Part shown: one piece after another, positions 16,508 through 24,092 of the stretch | Layout: every line of letters begins with the position of its first letter | Position numbering within the stretch: the first letter of the stretch is position 1 | NCBI GenBank assembly: GCA_002315505.1 | Contig: DCGX01000055.1 | Span: 1-34,498 of the forward strand | DNA from: Ruminococcaceae bacterium UBA1767 | Lineage (GTDB): Bacteria; Bacillota; Clostridia; Oscillospirales; Acutalibacteraceae | DNA length: 34,498 nt | Direction: 5' to 3' | Made by a program: the position numbers and the translations under genes | Notes under the pieces: model-generated | Seen by the model: the letters and a program-made list of their open reading frames with translations, nothing else | Told to the model about the DNA's origin: nothing | Databases searched by the model: none

Positions 16508-16741
16508 TTAGTCGATTTCTACTGAAATTTTTTCATCTTTACGGTTAGCAGCAGAACGCATAACAACTCTGATTGCCTTTGCGATTCTACCCTGCTTGCC
16601 GATTACTCGTCCCATATCATCAGCTGAAACGTGAAGGTGATATACTATAATACCTTCCTCGTTCGGCTCATCAACCGTAACATTAACTGCATCCGGATCA
16701 TTAACAAGACCCTGTGCAATCTGTGTTAATAATTCTTTCAT
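16508..16741 (-). CDS. khpA: KH-domain RNA-binding protein KhpA
   Basis: A 77-residue single KH-domain protein with the RNA-binding GRVIGKQGR loop (44-52) and the usual KhpA length. In Firmicutes KhpA partners with KhpB (Jag/EloR) to bind RNA and influence cell elongation and division. It is the last gene of ylxM-ffh-rpsP-khpA, the standard Firmicute order. The usual followers rimM, trmD and rplS are absent here: the cluster ends at a terminator facing the protease gene. Confidence 0.93.
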   Translation of the reverse strand: MKELLTQIAQGLVNDPDAVNVTVDEPNEEGIIVYHLHVSADDMGRVIGKQGRIAKAIRVVMRSAANRKDEKISVEID

Positions 16742-16769
16742 AGCAGGATACCTCCGACTTATTTATTTC

Positions 16770-17012
16770 TTATTTAATAATGCCGTTCTTCTTAAAGAGC
16801 TCTTTAACTGTGTCTGTCGGCTGTGCACCGTTAGCAAGCCACTTAGCTGCCTTCTCTGCATCTACCTTGAACTCTGATGGCTCTGTCATCGGGTTGTAAG
16901 TACCGATTTCATCAATGAATCTGCCGTCACGCGGATATCTTGAGTCTGCAACAACTACACGATAGAAAGGAGCTTTCTTAGCACCCATACGACGAAGTCT
17001 GATTTTAACCAT
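16770..17012 (-). CDS. rpsP: 30S ribosomal protein S16
   Basis: An 80-residue small-subunit protein beginning MVKIRLRRMGAKKAPFYRVV, the conserved S16 N-terminus, followed by SRYPRDGRFIDEIGTYNP. It binds 16S rRNA and helps assemble the 30S body. The ATG at 17012 has GGAGG 8 nt upstream. An in-frame TTG at 17027 would overlap that ribosome binding site and is rejected. It lies between ffh and khpA in the usual order. Confidence 0.97.
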   Translation of the reverse strand: MVKIRLRRMGAKKAPFYRVVVADSRYPRDGRFIDEIGTYNPMTEPSEFKVDAEKAAKWLANGAQPTDTVKELFKKNGIIK

Positions 17013-17077
17013 TGTAAATTCCTCCAAAATAAATTTCTTTTTATATCAATCACGCTTGTGAGATAATGCGTGTTGAA

Positions 17078-18427
17078 TTACATATTAAAGCCTTTGAGCT
17101 GTGACATATCGGGCATTCTTCTGCGCTTGCCTTTCTTGCCCTTACCGTTCATCTGCTTGAACATTTTCTGCATCTGCTTGTGCTGAGTGAGGAGTCTGTT
17201 AACATCCTCAATCTGCTGACCGCAACCTGCGGCAATTCTTTTCTTTCTTGACGGATTGATAATTTCCGGCTTTTCCCTCTCCTGCGGAGTCATTGACTCA
17301 ATTATCGCACGAACACGGTCAAACTGTCGCTCATCAATGTCAATATCCTTGATTTTCTTCTCAACACCGGGAAGCATCGAAAGAGTATCCTTGATTGAGC
17401 CCATACGGCGAATCTGTGCGAGCTGGTCGAGCAGGTCATTCATATCGAACTTGTTCTGACGAAGTCTTTGCTCAAGCTCCATTGCCTTCTTCTCATCAAG
17501 GCTTCTTTCTGCCTTTTCGATGAGTGAGAGCATATCGCCCATGCCGAGAATTCTCGATGCCATACGGTCGGGATGGAATGTGTCGAGGTCTGTGAGCTTT
17601 TCACCGATACCGACAAACTTAATCGGCTTGCCTGTAACCGCTCTTGTTGAAAGAGCCGCACCACCTCGTGTATCACCGTCGAGCTTTGTAAGAACGATAC
17701 CGTCAATGCCGAGTGCATCATTGAAGGTTGTTGCAACATTAACCGCATCCTGTCCTGTCATTGAGTCGACAACAAGGAGAATTTCGTGAGGCTTAACCTC
17801 TGCCTTTATATTTTTAAGCTCGTTCATAAGCTCTTCATCAATGTGAAGACGACCGGCCGTGTCAAGAAAAACGTAATCATAGCCGTTATCCTTAGCGAGC
17901 TTAATTGCTTCCTTTGCAATCTCAACGGGATTTATCTGTCCCATTTCGAAAACAGGAACTCCGATGCTCTCACCGACAACCTGCAACTGTTTGATAGCGG
18001 CAGGACGATAAATATCGCAGGCTACGAGCAAAGGACGATGTCCTTCATTTTTGAGATGAAGTGCAATCTTTGCACTGTGAGTAGTTTTACCTGAACCCTG
18101 AAGACCGCACATCATAACAACTGTCGGCGGATGGTTCGCAATCGCAAGTCTTGACTTTGTACCACCCATGAGCTCGGTAAGCTCTTCATTAACTATTTTG
18201 ATAACCATCTGTGCAGGTGTAAGACTTTCCATAACCTGCTCACCAACGGCTCTTTGAGTAACCTTTTCGGTAAAATCTTTGGCAACCTTGTAGTTTACAT
18301 CGGCCTCAAGCAATGCAAGACGAACTTCACGCATCGCAGACTTAACATCAGCCTCTGTAAGTGCACCCTTGCTCTTCAGTCGCTGAAAAGCCGCTTCAAG
18401 TCTGTCAGAAAGACCTTCAAATGCCAT
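17078..18427 (-). CDS. ffh: Signal recognition particle GTPase Ffh
   Basis: The SRP54 homologue, 449 residues, binds signal sequences of nascent membrane and secreted proteins together with 4.5S/6S RNA and targets ribosomes to FtsY. It shows an N domain, then a G domain with GLQGSGKTT (108-116), DTAGR and TKLDGD. A methionine-rich M domain ends in a basic, glycine/lysine-rich tail. AAGGTGG precedes the ATG, 12 nt after ylxM. YlxM is the known genetic partner of Ffh in Gram-positive bacteria. Confidence 0.97.
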   Translation of the reverse strand: MAFEGLSDRLEAAFQRLKSKGALTEADVKSAMREVRLALLEADVNYKVAKDFTEKVTQRAVGEQVMESLTPAQMVIKIVNEELTELMGGTKSRLAIANHPPTVVMMCGLQGSGKTTHSAKIALHLKNEGHRPLLVACDIYRPAAIKQLQVVGESIGVPVFEMGQINPVEIAKEAIKLAKDNGYDYVFLDTAGRLHIDEELMNELKNIKAEVKPHEILLVVDSMTGQDAVNVATTFNDALGIDGIVLTKLDGDTRGGAALSTRAVTGKPIKFVGIGEKLTDLDTFHPDRMASRILGMGDMLSLIEKAERSLDEKKAMELEQRLRQNKFDMNDLLDQLAQIRRMGSIKDTLSMLPGVEKKIKDIDIDERQFDRVRAIIESMTPQEREKPEIINPSRKKRIAAGCGQQIEDVNRLLTQHKQMQKMFKQMNGKGKKGKRRRMPDMSQLKGFNM

Positions 18428-18439
18428 ATTTGCACCACC

Positions 18440-18811
18440 TTAAATTTCGTTTTCTCGGATTCGGGTAGCAAGCTCACGAATTCGCTGAGCGTCAGCCTCG
18501 ATATCCTTTGAAAATGCATTGTCACGGTTTAATTGAGAAATATTATCCGCTTTGGCGATAATTTCCTCAAGACCGCTTTCCATATCCTGAAATCGGGCAA
18601 CCAGACCGAGCCGCTCCTCCATGTCAAAAAGCTGAGTTTCCGCTCTCTTAATGGCATCACGCACACCCTGACGGGTTATGCCCTCGTTATCTGCAATTTC
18701 TGCAAGTGAAAGGTCATCATTGTAATAGTAACTGATAAAGCTCTGCTGTTTTTCCGAGAGCATCTCACCGTAGAAATCCAAAAGCATCGTAACATCAAGA
18801 TTCTTTCCCAC
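18440..18811 (-). CDS. ylxM: YlxM/p13 helix-turn-helix SRP-associated protein
   Basis: A 123-residue UPF0122 protein with the sigma-region-4-like helix-turn-helix (LSEKQQSFISYYYNDDLSLA, then GITRQGVRDAIKRAE). Family members stimulate or modulate SRP GTPase activity, and the gene nearly always precedes ffh. It starts with GTG at 18811, with AAGGAAG upstream. It is the first gene of the cluster and follows a strong promoter and a palindromic leader. Confidence 0.93.
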   Translation of the reverse strand: MGKNLDVTMLLDFYGEMLSEKQQSFISYYYNDDLSLAEIADNEGITRQGVRDAIKRAETQLFDMEERLGLVARFQDMESGLEEIIAKADNISQLNRDNAFSKDIEADAQRIRELATRIRENEI

Positions 18812-18833
18812 GGCGAACTTCCTTTCAAAAGCA

Positions 18834-18864
18834 ATACCTGTAAAGCAATTTACTTTACAGGTAT
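18834..18864. promoter_or_regulatory. 12-bp perfect palindrome at the ylxM-ffh transcript start
   Basis: ATACCTGTAAAG (18834-18845) and CTTTACAGGTAT (18853-18864) are perfect inverted arms with a 7-nt centre. It begins 2 nt after the -10 box, so it spans the predicted start site and the first transcribed bases. It could be a repressor operator or a 5'-end stabilising hairpin. No T-run follows on the minus strand, so it is not a typical terminator. Confidence 0.6.
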
Positions 18865-18866
18865 GT

Positions 18867-18895
18867 ATTATACATTATAGTGTTTTTCTTGTCAA
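18867..18895 (-). promoter_or_regulatory. Perfect consensus promoter of ylxM-ffh-rpsP-khpA
   Basis: Minus strand: TTGACA (18890-18895), 17-nt spacer, TATAAT (18867-18872). A second TATAAT-like sequence lies within the spacer. Confidence 0.85.
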
Positions 18896-18924
18896 GAGTT
18901 TTTTTCGTGTTTTTGGCGGTTGAA

Positions 18925-19048
18925 TGTGGAAAGTTTTGTGGAATATGTGTGGAAAACTGATTTTATCACCATAATTTGGGTCAATTCCCATTCAAAACAC
19001 AATATGCACGGTAAAAGGTGTGGAAAACTATGTGGAAAATGTTGAAAA
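18925..19048 (+). repeat. Cluster of six TGTGGAAAA-like repeats, possible DnaA boxes
   Basis: Same-strand 9-mers at 18925 (TGTGGAAAG), 18937 (TGTGGAATA), 18948, 19019 and 19031 (all TGTGGAAAA), and 19040 (TGTTGAAAA). The exact copies are the complement of TTTTCCACA, one base from the DnaA box TTATCCACA. Within each triplet the starts are 9-12 bp apart, about one helical turn. The stretch from the ylxM promoter to 19070 holds no gene that I can see. dnaA, dnaN and rpmH are not nearby, so an oriC call is not supported; a DnaA-binding or titration cluster is possible. Confidence 0.5.
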
Positions 19049-19070
19049 CTTTCTCACAATCAGTTTCAAA

Positions 19071-19104
19071 TTTTAAGGCTCCTCAAAAACGAGGAGCCTT
19101 AAAA
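19071..19104. terminator. Strong hairpin after the beta-helix gene
   Basis: TTTTAAGGCTCCTC (19071-19084) pairs perfectly with GAGGAGCCTTAAAA (19091-19104) around a 6-nt loop, 8 nt past the beta-helix stop codon. The A/T tracts form the foot of the stem rather than a long free T-run, so termination is likely but not certain. Confidence 0.65.
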
Positions 19105-19112
19105 ATGCTTAT

Positions 19113-20453
19113 TTATACATCGTATGCAGGCAATTTGCTTGTTATTTCTGCGATTTTTGCGTTTACATTATCTGTATCGCTCATCTTATATGTGTCACCC
19201 GTTGTCATACCGAGCATATTGAATATTTTGTGCAAAATCAAATTAAATACATCGCCGACATACTCGTTGCCGTCTGTTGTAACACCCGGAGTGAAGAGCC
19301 ACAAAATCGGTGTTGCGTTAACAAGTGTATTTCCGCTGAATGTAAAATCGTGCATAAACGAATACGACGGACAGCTTGTGCTTATGAGAGTTACGGCAGA
19401 AAGATTTATCATATCGTTATCGTTAACCGAAACGCAGTTTGTAACCTTGTTACCTGCATTCTTTGTCTTGTAGTCAAAAACGCAGTTCTTTATAAATCTG
19501 TTATTATCGTGTGAATAAATGTGATCGTATGTACTATTTGTTGACCAACCGTCAAAGTCGATTGTCATACCATCTTGACGATTTCTTGAGCCTGCAATTT
19601 CACAATACTCGACAAGGATGTTGTCACAATGGTGCATCCACAATGCCGCATGTGCCGAGTCATTAGCAGTTGCACAATCTAAAATTCTGCAATATCTAAC
19701 TGTCGAATTTACCATTGAACCGATAACAATTCCGCCGTTTTTAGCATTCTTAATTATAAGATTTTCAAAGAGAATGTCGCTGTTGTATGAAAGCTCTGGA
19801 GACTCGTAATTCGATGAAGTTCTCTCAACGCTACAGCCTACACTGTGAATACCCCAAAACATATTGTCTATCGTTGTGTTGTTAACATGCAAGCCCTTAA
19901 CCTTTGAATGGTAACCGTTCGAGTCAATGCTTATTCCTGCGGCATGAGTCGAATCGTTTTCCAAAGAAATATCGTAAATGTAGCAATTATCAATGGTAAT
20001 ATCTTCTGTGATTGCATTGTCGCCGACACTTTCGACTGCAATTCCTCTTGCATTCGGTGCAGTAAAGCTCAAGCCGTCAATAACCCAATGAGAAATGTTT
20101 ACGATTGTCAAAACATAGCCGTCTTCGGATTTAACAAGCGGTTTTTCGCCTGTGCCGTAGCTTGAAATAGTTATAGGATTACTCTGTGTACCATTGCCCT
20201 GCGGAACAAACGGAGACAGAAATTCTTCGCCTGCCTTCAAGAGAATTGTGTCACCTGCACTAAAGGTCATTGTGTTGATTTTCGCCAAAGACTTAAATGC
20301 CGTAATCGGTGTCAAGCCGTTGTTAGTGTCGTTACCGTTCTCGGAATCGACATAGTATGTAGTGCCGTTAACGGCAAACGCAGTTACGCAAAGCATTGGT
20401 ACTGCCGAAACAAACATAACTACTGCTAATAAAACACTTAAAAATTTCTTCAT
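19113..20453 (-). CDS. Secreted right-handed beta-helix protein
   Basis: A 446-residue exported protein: a Sec signal peptide (about 1-27, ending in TAFA), then TYYVDSENGNDTNNG, a start common to pectate-lyase-like and other parallel beta-helix proteins. Repeated coils with regularly spaced Asn/Ile/Val (ITIDNCYIYDI, ILFENLIIKNA, ILVEYCEIAGS) follow. Such folds occur in polysaccharide lyases, glycoside hydrolases and surface adhesins. I see no complete lyase active-site signature and no dockerin. It begins 12 nt after the small four-cysteine gene, with AAGGAG 8 nt before its ATG, in a probable operon with ylbJ. Carbohydrate activity is plausible; a spore-related role is an alternative suggested only by context. 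Confidence 0.75.
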   Translation of the reverse strand: MKKFLSVLLAVVMFVSAVPMLCVTAFAVNGTTYYVDSENGNDTNNGLTPITAFKSLAKINTMTFSAGDTILLKAGEEFLSPFVPQGNGTQSNPITISSYGTGEKPLVKSEDGYVLTIVNISHWVIDGLSFTAPNARGIAVESVGDNAITEDITIDNCYIYDISLENDSTHAAGISIDSNGYHSKVKGLHVNNTTIDNMFWGIHSVGCSVERTSSNYESPELSYNSDILFENLIIKNAKNGGIVIGSMVNSTVRYCRILDCATANDSAHAALWMHHCDNILVEYCEIAGSRNRQDGMTIDFDGWSTNSTYDHIYSHDNNRFIKNCVFDYKTKNAGNKVTNCVSVNDNDMINLSAVTLISTSCPSYSFMHDFTFSGNTLVNATPILWLFTPGVTTDGNEYVGDVFNLILHKIFNMLGMTTGDTYKMSDTDNVNAKIAEITSKLPAYDV

Positions 20454-20465
20454 CTTGATTTCTCC

Positions 20466-20684
20466 TTATAATTCAAAATCTTCTTTTGTAAATCCGCCCA
20501 TCTTCATTTTGCGAAGAGGTACTCTCTTAAGCGGGTCATACTTAAATAGCTTACACTTTGAGTTCGGCATTCTTATTCCTGTTTTTTCACAAAGGACACT
20601 GTCGTCACCCTCTACGATTGTTCCGTATGAACATAGCTTGCAGGCAGGCTGAATATCCTTTGAATTATACAATCCTTTTCTCAT
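20466..20684 (-). CDS. Small four-cysteine (zinc-ribbon-like) protein of unknown function
   Basis: A 72-residue protein with PACKLC (Cys15, Cys18), VLCEK (Cys32) and SKCKLF (Cys44), a CxxC-C-C pattern that probably binds zinc or another metal. It has a basic, hydrophilic C-terminus, and no transmembrane segment or signal peptide. The ATG at 20684 follows a GAGGTGA site that overlaps the ylbJ stop codon, so translation is coupled to ylbJ. A longer in-frame reading from 20750 is less likely because it runs back into ylbJ. I do not recognise a characterised homologue. Confidence 0.7.
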   Translation of the reverse strand: MRKGLYNSKDIQPACKLCSYGTIVEGDDSVLCEKTGIRMPNSKCKLFKYDPLKRVPLRKMKMGGFTKEDFEL

Positions 20685-20694
20685 AAACGTCACC

Positions 20695-21765
20695 TCAGAT
20701 GTGCTCATTATAGCATACTTGTTTGTTTCTTGCAAGGTCATTATCTGCAATTAAAAATAATACGAGCATTATTACTGCAACAGCAGACGGAAGCGATACC
20801 GAATACGGCTGTGCAATCACCTTTGAACTGAGTAAAACTACGTTCGTTTCGCAATGAAACAGCTTTAATAATCCGAAGCAGACCGACATTGCGGTTATCG
20901 AGTTCAACAGTCTTCCCAAAAGGAATCTTCCGTACGGCATTTCACATTTTTTCAGATGCTCATACACCTGACAATGCACGGCAAAGCCTGACCATCCGAT
21001 TACACCTGCAATGGCAAATACAGGCAAGACATCCGAAGTTGTTTTACATCCGTTTGTAACCTCAAAAAGCGAAAATATAACCGCCTTCATTTTTTCATTC
21101 ATCGGCAAAAGGTCAACAAAGCTACCGACACAGGAAAACAAGACCACCCATGCACAGATTGAAAGCATGGCATTAACGGAATTTTTAACTGAAGAGATAA
21201 TCGCACCACCGTTAATATCGCTCCTCGTTTTAATTAAAATATCGGCTTCACCCTTGCCGAAAAATCTTGTCACAAAGCCGACGGAAAGTGAAGAAATAAC
21301 AAGAGATGTATAAATGATTATTCCGATTTTTTTACTCCCGAGCATAGCAATTCCAACTGCACTAACCGAAAATGCAGGTCCACAGTTCAAGCAGAACATC
21401 AGCATACTTCTGCCCTGCTGTTTCGTTATATATTTTTCTTCAACAAGTCTTGCCGTCATACCTGCACCAACAGGAAATCCACCGATTAAGCTCATCATTA
21501 TTACACATGACGTGCATCCCGGAAGCTTAAAAATAAGTCTTGTAAGTGCCGTCAGTTTTTCACCGACAGCAGAACCTGTTCCCGACAAAACAAGAAATTC
21601 GGACACAACCATAAACGGAAAAAGTGACGGAATTATCGTTTTTACACATAGCGAAAGACCGCTTTGAACTCCTTCGCTGAAAACAGACGGATAACGAAAC
21701 ATTAATACAGAAAAACTCACAGCCAATGTTAAAAAAATAAAAGCCTTTAATTTGTACTTATTCAC
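20695..21765 (-). CDS. ylbJ: Sporulation integral membrane protein YlbJ
   Basis: A polytopic membrane protein of about 356 residues with Gate-domain (nucleoside-recognition-like) repeats. The family-typical SLCVKTIIPSLFPFMV and SLIGGFPVGA segments are visible. YlbJ is needed for spore cortex formation in B. subtilis and acts in the mother cell. I chose the GTG at 21765, with GGGTGA just upstream. A longer reading to 21867 would overlap yqfC and adds a non-homologous-looking segment. It is divergent from yqfC-yqfD, another mother-cell sporulation pair, and is followed closely by two non-sporulation-like genes. Confidence 0.85.
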   Translation of the reverse strand: MNKYKLKAFIFLTLAVSFSVLMFRYPSVFSEGVQSGLSLCVKTIIPSLFPFMVVSEFLVLSGTGSAVGEKLTALTRLIFKLPGCTSCVIMMSLIGGFPVGAGMTARLVEEKYITKQQGRSMLMFCLNCGPAFSVSAVGIAMLGSKKIGIIIYTSLVISSLSVGFVTRFFGKGEADILIKTRSDINGGAIISSVKNSVNAMLSICAWVVLFSCVGSFVDLLPMNEKMKAVIFSLFEVTNGCKTTSDVLPVFAIAGVIGWSGFAVHCQVYEHLKKCEMPYGRFLLGRLLNSITAMSVCFGLLKLFHCETNVVLLSSKVIAQPYSVSLPSAVAVIMLVLFLIADNDLARNKQVCYNEHI

Positions 21766-21822
21766 GCAAATCACCCGTAAATATATATGAGGAAATAATC
21801 TAATAATATGATAGGTGAGCTT

Positions 21823-22113
21823 ATGGCAGGAAAAGATATCAGACAATATAACGCTCCGTTTTCGCACAGAATCTGTGAAAAGCTGGAGATTCCCGATGAC
21901 GTATGCTCAAACTGCAGTCACATTGAAATTGTTTCAAACTGTTGTGCTATGGTTGACGGATGCAGGGGTGTACTTGAATACGGAGAAGATATTATCAGAC
22001 TTAATACCGGCAGAAACAATATAAGCATCAGCGGTAACGGGCTTACAATAAAATCGCTTGATTGTCAGCAGGCAATCATCGAGGGCATAATTGTCGCAAT
22101 AGAATTTTCATGA
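21823..22113 (+). CDS. yqfC: Sporulation protein YqfC (YabP/YqfC family)
   Basis: A 96-residue protein close to the B. subtilis length (93), with the family's core of short beta-strands (HIEIVSNCCAMVDGCRGVLEY) and an IKSL...IEG.I..IEF ending. YqfC and YqfD are made in the mother cell during sporulation, where YqfC resembles spore-coat-associated YabP. The start is the ATG at 21823, with AGGTGA 5 nt upstream; the in-frame ATG at 21808 lacks a well-placed site. The next gene is yqfD, 10 nt downstream. Confidence 0.88.
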   Translation: MAGKDIRQYNAPFSHRICEKLEIPDDVCSNCSHIEIVSNCCAMVDGCRGVLEYGEDIIRLNTGRNNISISGNGLTIKSLDCQQAIIEGIIVAIEFS

Positions 22114-22123
22114 TGAGGTAGTT

Positions 22124-23302
22124 ATGATATTTCAGCTCTTACATTTAATTTTCGGATATGTTTCAATACGTGCCGAAGGCGGATTTATTGAGCGGTTTAT
22201 TAATCTTTGTACCGCACAGGGAATACCGCTGTGGGACATTAAAAAACACGGCGAATACATAACCGCAAAAACAAATCTGCAGGGATATTTAAAAATCCGT
22301 ACTCCTGCCGTACAAAGCGGAATGAAGCTGTCCGTCGGCAGAAAAAAGGGACTGCCGTTTGTTATAAGAAAATATAAAAACCGAATAGGTCTTGGTATAG
22401 GAATACTTATTTTTTCATTCGGATTGACATTTTTTTCGGGAAGAGCATGGATAATTGATGTTAACGGAAACAGTACGGTAAGCTCTGTCGAAATCCGGGA
22501 TGCCTTTTCACAGGCAGGTCTTACTCAGGGTTGTAAATTTTCAAAGCTCAATTCAAATGAAATCCGCATCAATGCACTCTCAAAGCTACCCGATATCTCG
22601 TGGGCAACAATAAACGTACGTGGTTGCAAGGCTGTAATTGAAGTCAGAGAGGTAGTCAGCAAGCCAAAAATTGAAGTCAGAGAAGGCACATCAAATATCG
22701 TTGCTTTAAAGGACGGACAAATCGAAATTGTTGAGCCGTACAAGGGTATTGCAAAGGTGAAACCGGGTCAGACAGTGTTAAATGGCAATCTTCTTATAAG
22801 CGGAATCCGTGAAAACAGAATACAGGAAAATCTTTTTGACGACTCTGACGGCTATGTGGTTGCACGAACAACAAATGTAATTGAAAGTACAACTAAATAC
22901 AAGCAATGTTATCAGAAAATTAATCAGAAAAATTTCTATTCACTGTATTTTTCAGGCCTGACTTATCCGTTTATTCCCGATAAAAAAGCCGTAATAATTT
23001 ACACTGATTTCAACACTGCCGTAATCAACGATGTCCGTCTGCCGTTTGGTTATAAAAAAATCACATATACAAATTTCGGACAAAAAATAACCGCAGGCAG
23101 AGAATTTACTCTGCTTACGGCAATGGAAGACTTCGCACTTAAGGAATACAATCAGACTCTTCATACACAAATCATTTCAAAAAATATTGAGCTGATTGAA
23201 GATGATAATTCAATCACAATCAAAGGTACATATTCGTGCTTTGAGAATATCTGCAGACGTGTTGAATTTTCTGTTGAGGAAACTGCGTCAGATGAACAAT
23301 GA
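22124..23302 (+). CDS. yqfD: Sporulation protein YqfD
   Basis: A 392-residue membrane-associated protein with the YqfD N-terminus (YVSIRAEGGFIERFINLC), a single strong transmembrane helix near 88-107 and an extracytoplasmic domain related to POTRA-like modules (WIIDVNGNSTVSSVEIRDAF). It is required for sporulation in B. subtilis. GAGG precedes the ATG. phoH and ybeY, which often follow yqfD in Clostridia, are replaced here by a convergent radC. The last 15 bp overlap the radC 3' end. Confidence 0.9.
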   Translation: MIFQLLHLIFGYVSIRAEGGFIERFINLCTAQGIPLWDIKKHGEYITAKTNLQGYLKIRTPAVQSGMKLSVGRKKGLPFVIRKYKNRIGLGIGILIFSFGLTFFSGRAWIIDVNGNSTVSSVEIRDAFSQAGLTQGCKFSKLNSNEIRINALSKLPDISWATINVRGCKAVIEVREVVSKPKIEVREGTSNIVALKDGQIEIVEPYKGIAKVKPGQTVLNGNLLISGIRENRIQENLFDDSDGYVVARTTNVIESTTKYKQCYQKINQKNFYSLYFSGLTYPFIPDKKAVIIYTDFNTAVINDVRLPFGYKKITYTNFGQKITAGREFTLLTAMEDFALKEYNQTLHTQIISKNIELIEDDNSITIKGTYSCFENICRRVEFSVEETASDEQ

Positions 23303-23980
23303 GCTGTATTTTTTACTCTCCGCCATTGAAAATGTGCCATCCTCAGCAACAATTATGTGGTCAATTACGTTAACACCGACTGTTCGCATAACTCCAACAA
23401 TCTCTTTTGTCGACATGATATCAGCCGCTGAGGGAACTGCAAAGCCCTTCGGATGGTTGTGAGCCACAACAATATTCATCATTTCATTATTTAAGGCAAT
23501 TTTCACAACTTTTCTCTTATCCAAAAGAGCTGTATCTGGTGCGCCATCGCAAACCTTGATACATTTATCAAGCCTGCCGTGTGCATCAAGCGACACAAGA
23601 TAAACTATTTCATTTTTCTCACCCATATATTTCATAGAAAGAAAATCGGATAGCTTTGTCATTGTATTAATATTTGTTTTCTGAGCGATAATATTTGAAT
23701 TATATCTCTGCGAAATATCACGTACTAATTTTATCATTGTTGCGGCATTTTCACCGATACCGTCAATTTTCATCAACTCTTCAATCGGTGCATCAAGCAC
23801 ACCGTTAATGCTGTTAAAATTCTCAATCAGCTTGTGTGCAAGCTCATTTGTATCCTTGTACGGAATTCCGTAAAAAAGTAAAAGCTCGAGAATTTCATAA
23901 TCGTGATAATTCTCAATTCCGTTTTTGAGATACTTTTCCCTTGCTCTTTGTCTGTGATTCTTGTGAATATTTTCGCTCAT
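23288..23980 (-). CDS. radC: RadC family JAB-domain protein
   Basis: A 230-residue protein with an N-terminal helix-hairpin-helix DNA-binding region (LMKIDGIGENAATMIKLVRDI) and a C-terminal JAB/MPN-like metal site, HNHPKGFAVPSAADI (HxHP...S..D), typical of RadC. The historical link to DNA repair is weak; the true activity is uncertain. The ATG at 23980 has AAGGTGA upstream. A longer reading from 24022 would begin near the -10 box and is rejected. It has its own promoter and overlaps yqfD tail to tail. Confidence 0.92.
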   Translation of the reverse strand: MSENIHKNHRQRAREKYLKNGIENYHDYEILELLLFYGIPYKDTNELAHKLIENFNSINGVLDAPIEELMKIDGIGENAATMIKLVRDISQRYNSNIIAQKTNINTMTKLSDFLSMKYMGEKNEIVYLVSLDAHGRLDKCIKVCDGAPDTALLDKRKVVKIALNNEMMNIVVAHNHPKGFAVPSAADIMSTKEIVGVMRTVGVNVIDHIIVAEDGTFSMAESKKYSSLFI

Positions 23981-24010
23981 ATTTTTCACCTTAAAATATA
24001 AATTACAGTG

Positions 24011-24039
24011 ATTATAACACACTTATTGTCTTCAATCAA
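24011..24039 (-). promoter_or_regulatory. SigA-type promoter of radC
   Basis: Minus strand: TTGATT (24034-24039), 17-nt spacer, TATAAT (24011-24016). It is divergent from the alpha-galactosidase promoter; the -35 boxes are only 3 nt apart. Confidence 0.7.
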
Positions 24040-24042
24040 GAA

Positions 24043-24071
24043 TTGACGAAATTTTCGTGTTATGATAGAAT
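24043..24071 (+). promoter_or_regulatory. SigA-type promoter of the long alpha-galactosidase gene
   Basis: -35 TTGACG (24043-24048), 17-nt spacer, -10 TAGAAT (24066-24071), followed by an AAAGGATG ribosome binding site. I see no clear operator or catabolite-repression site. Confidence 0.7.
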
Positions 24072-24092
24072 ATCAAAAGAAAGGATGATGTT

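Noticed and set aside
18925..19048. Chromosomal origin of replication (oriC)
   Set aside because: The repeats resemble DnaA boxes, but dnaA, dnaN, rpmH and other origin neighbours are absent, all boxes are one base off the consensus, and no clear AT-rich unwinding element is evident. Reported only as a repeat cluster.
21782..21811. SigmaE-like promoter for ylbJ (TCATATT, 15 nt, CATATATA on the minus strand)
   Set aside because: The motif is close to consensus and fits the gene, but the predicted transcription start would fall on the ylbJ ribosome binding site, so it is not reliable.
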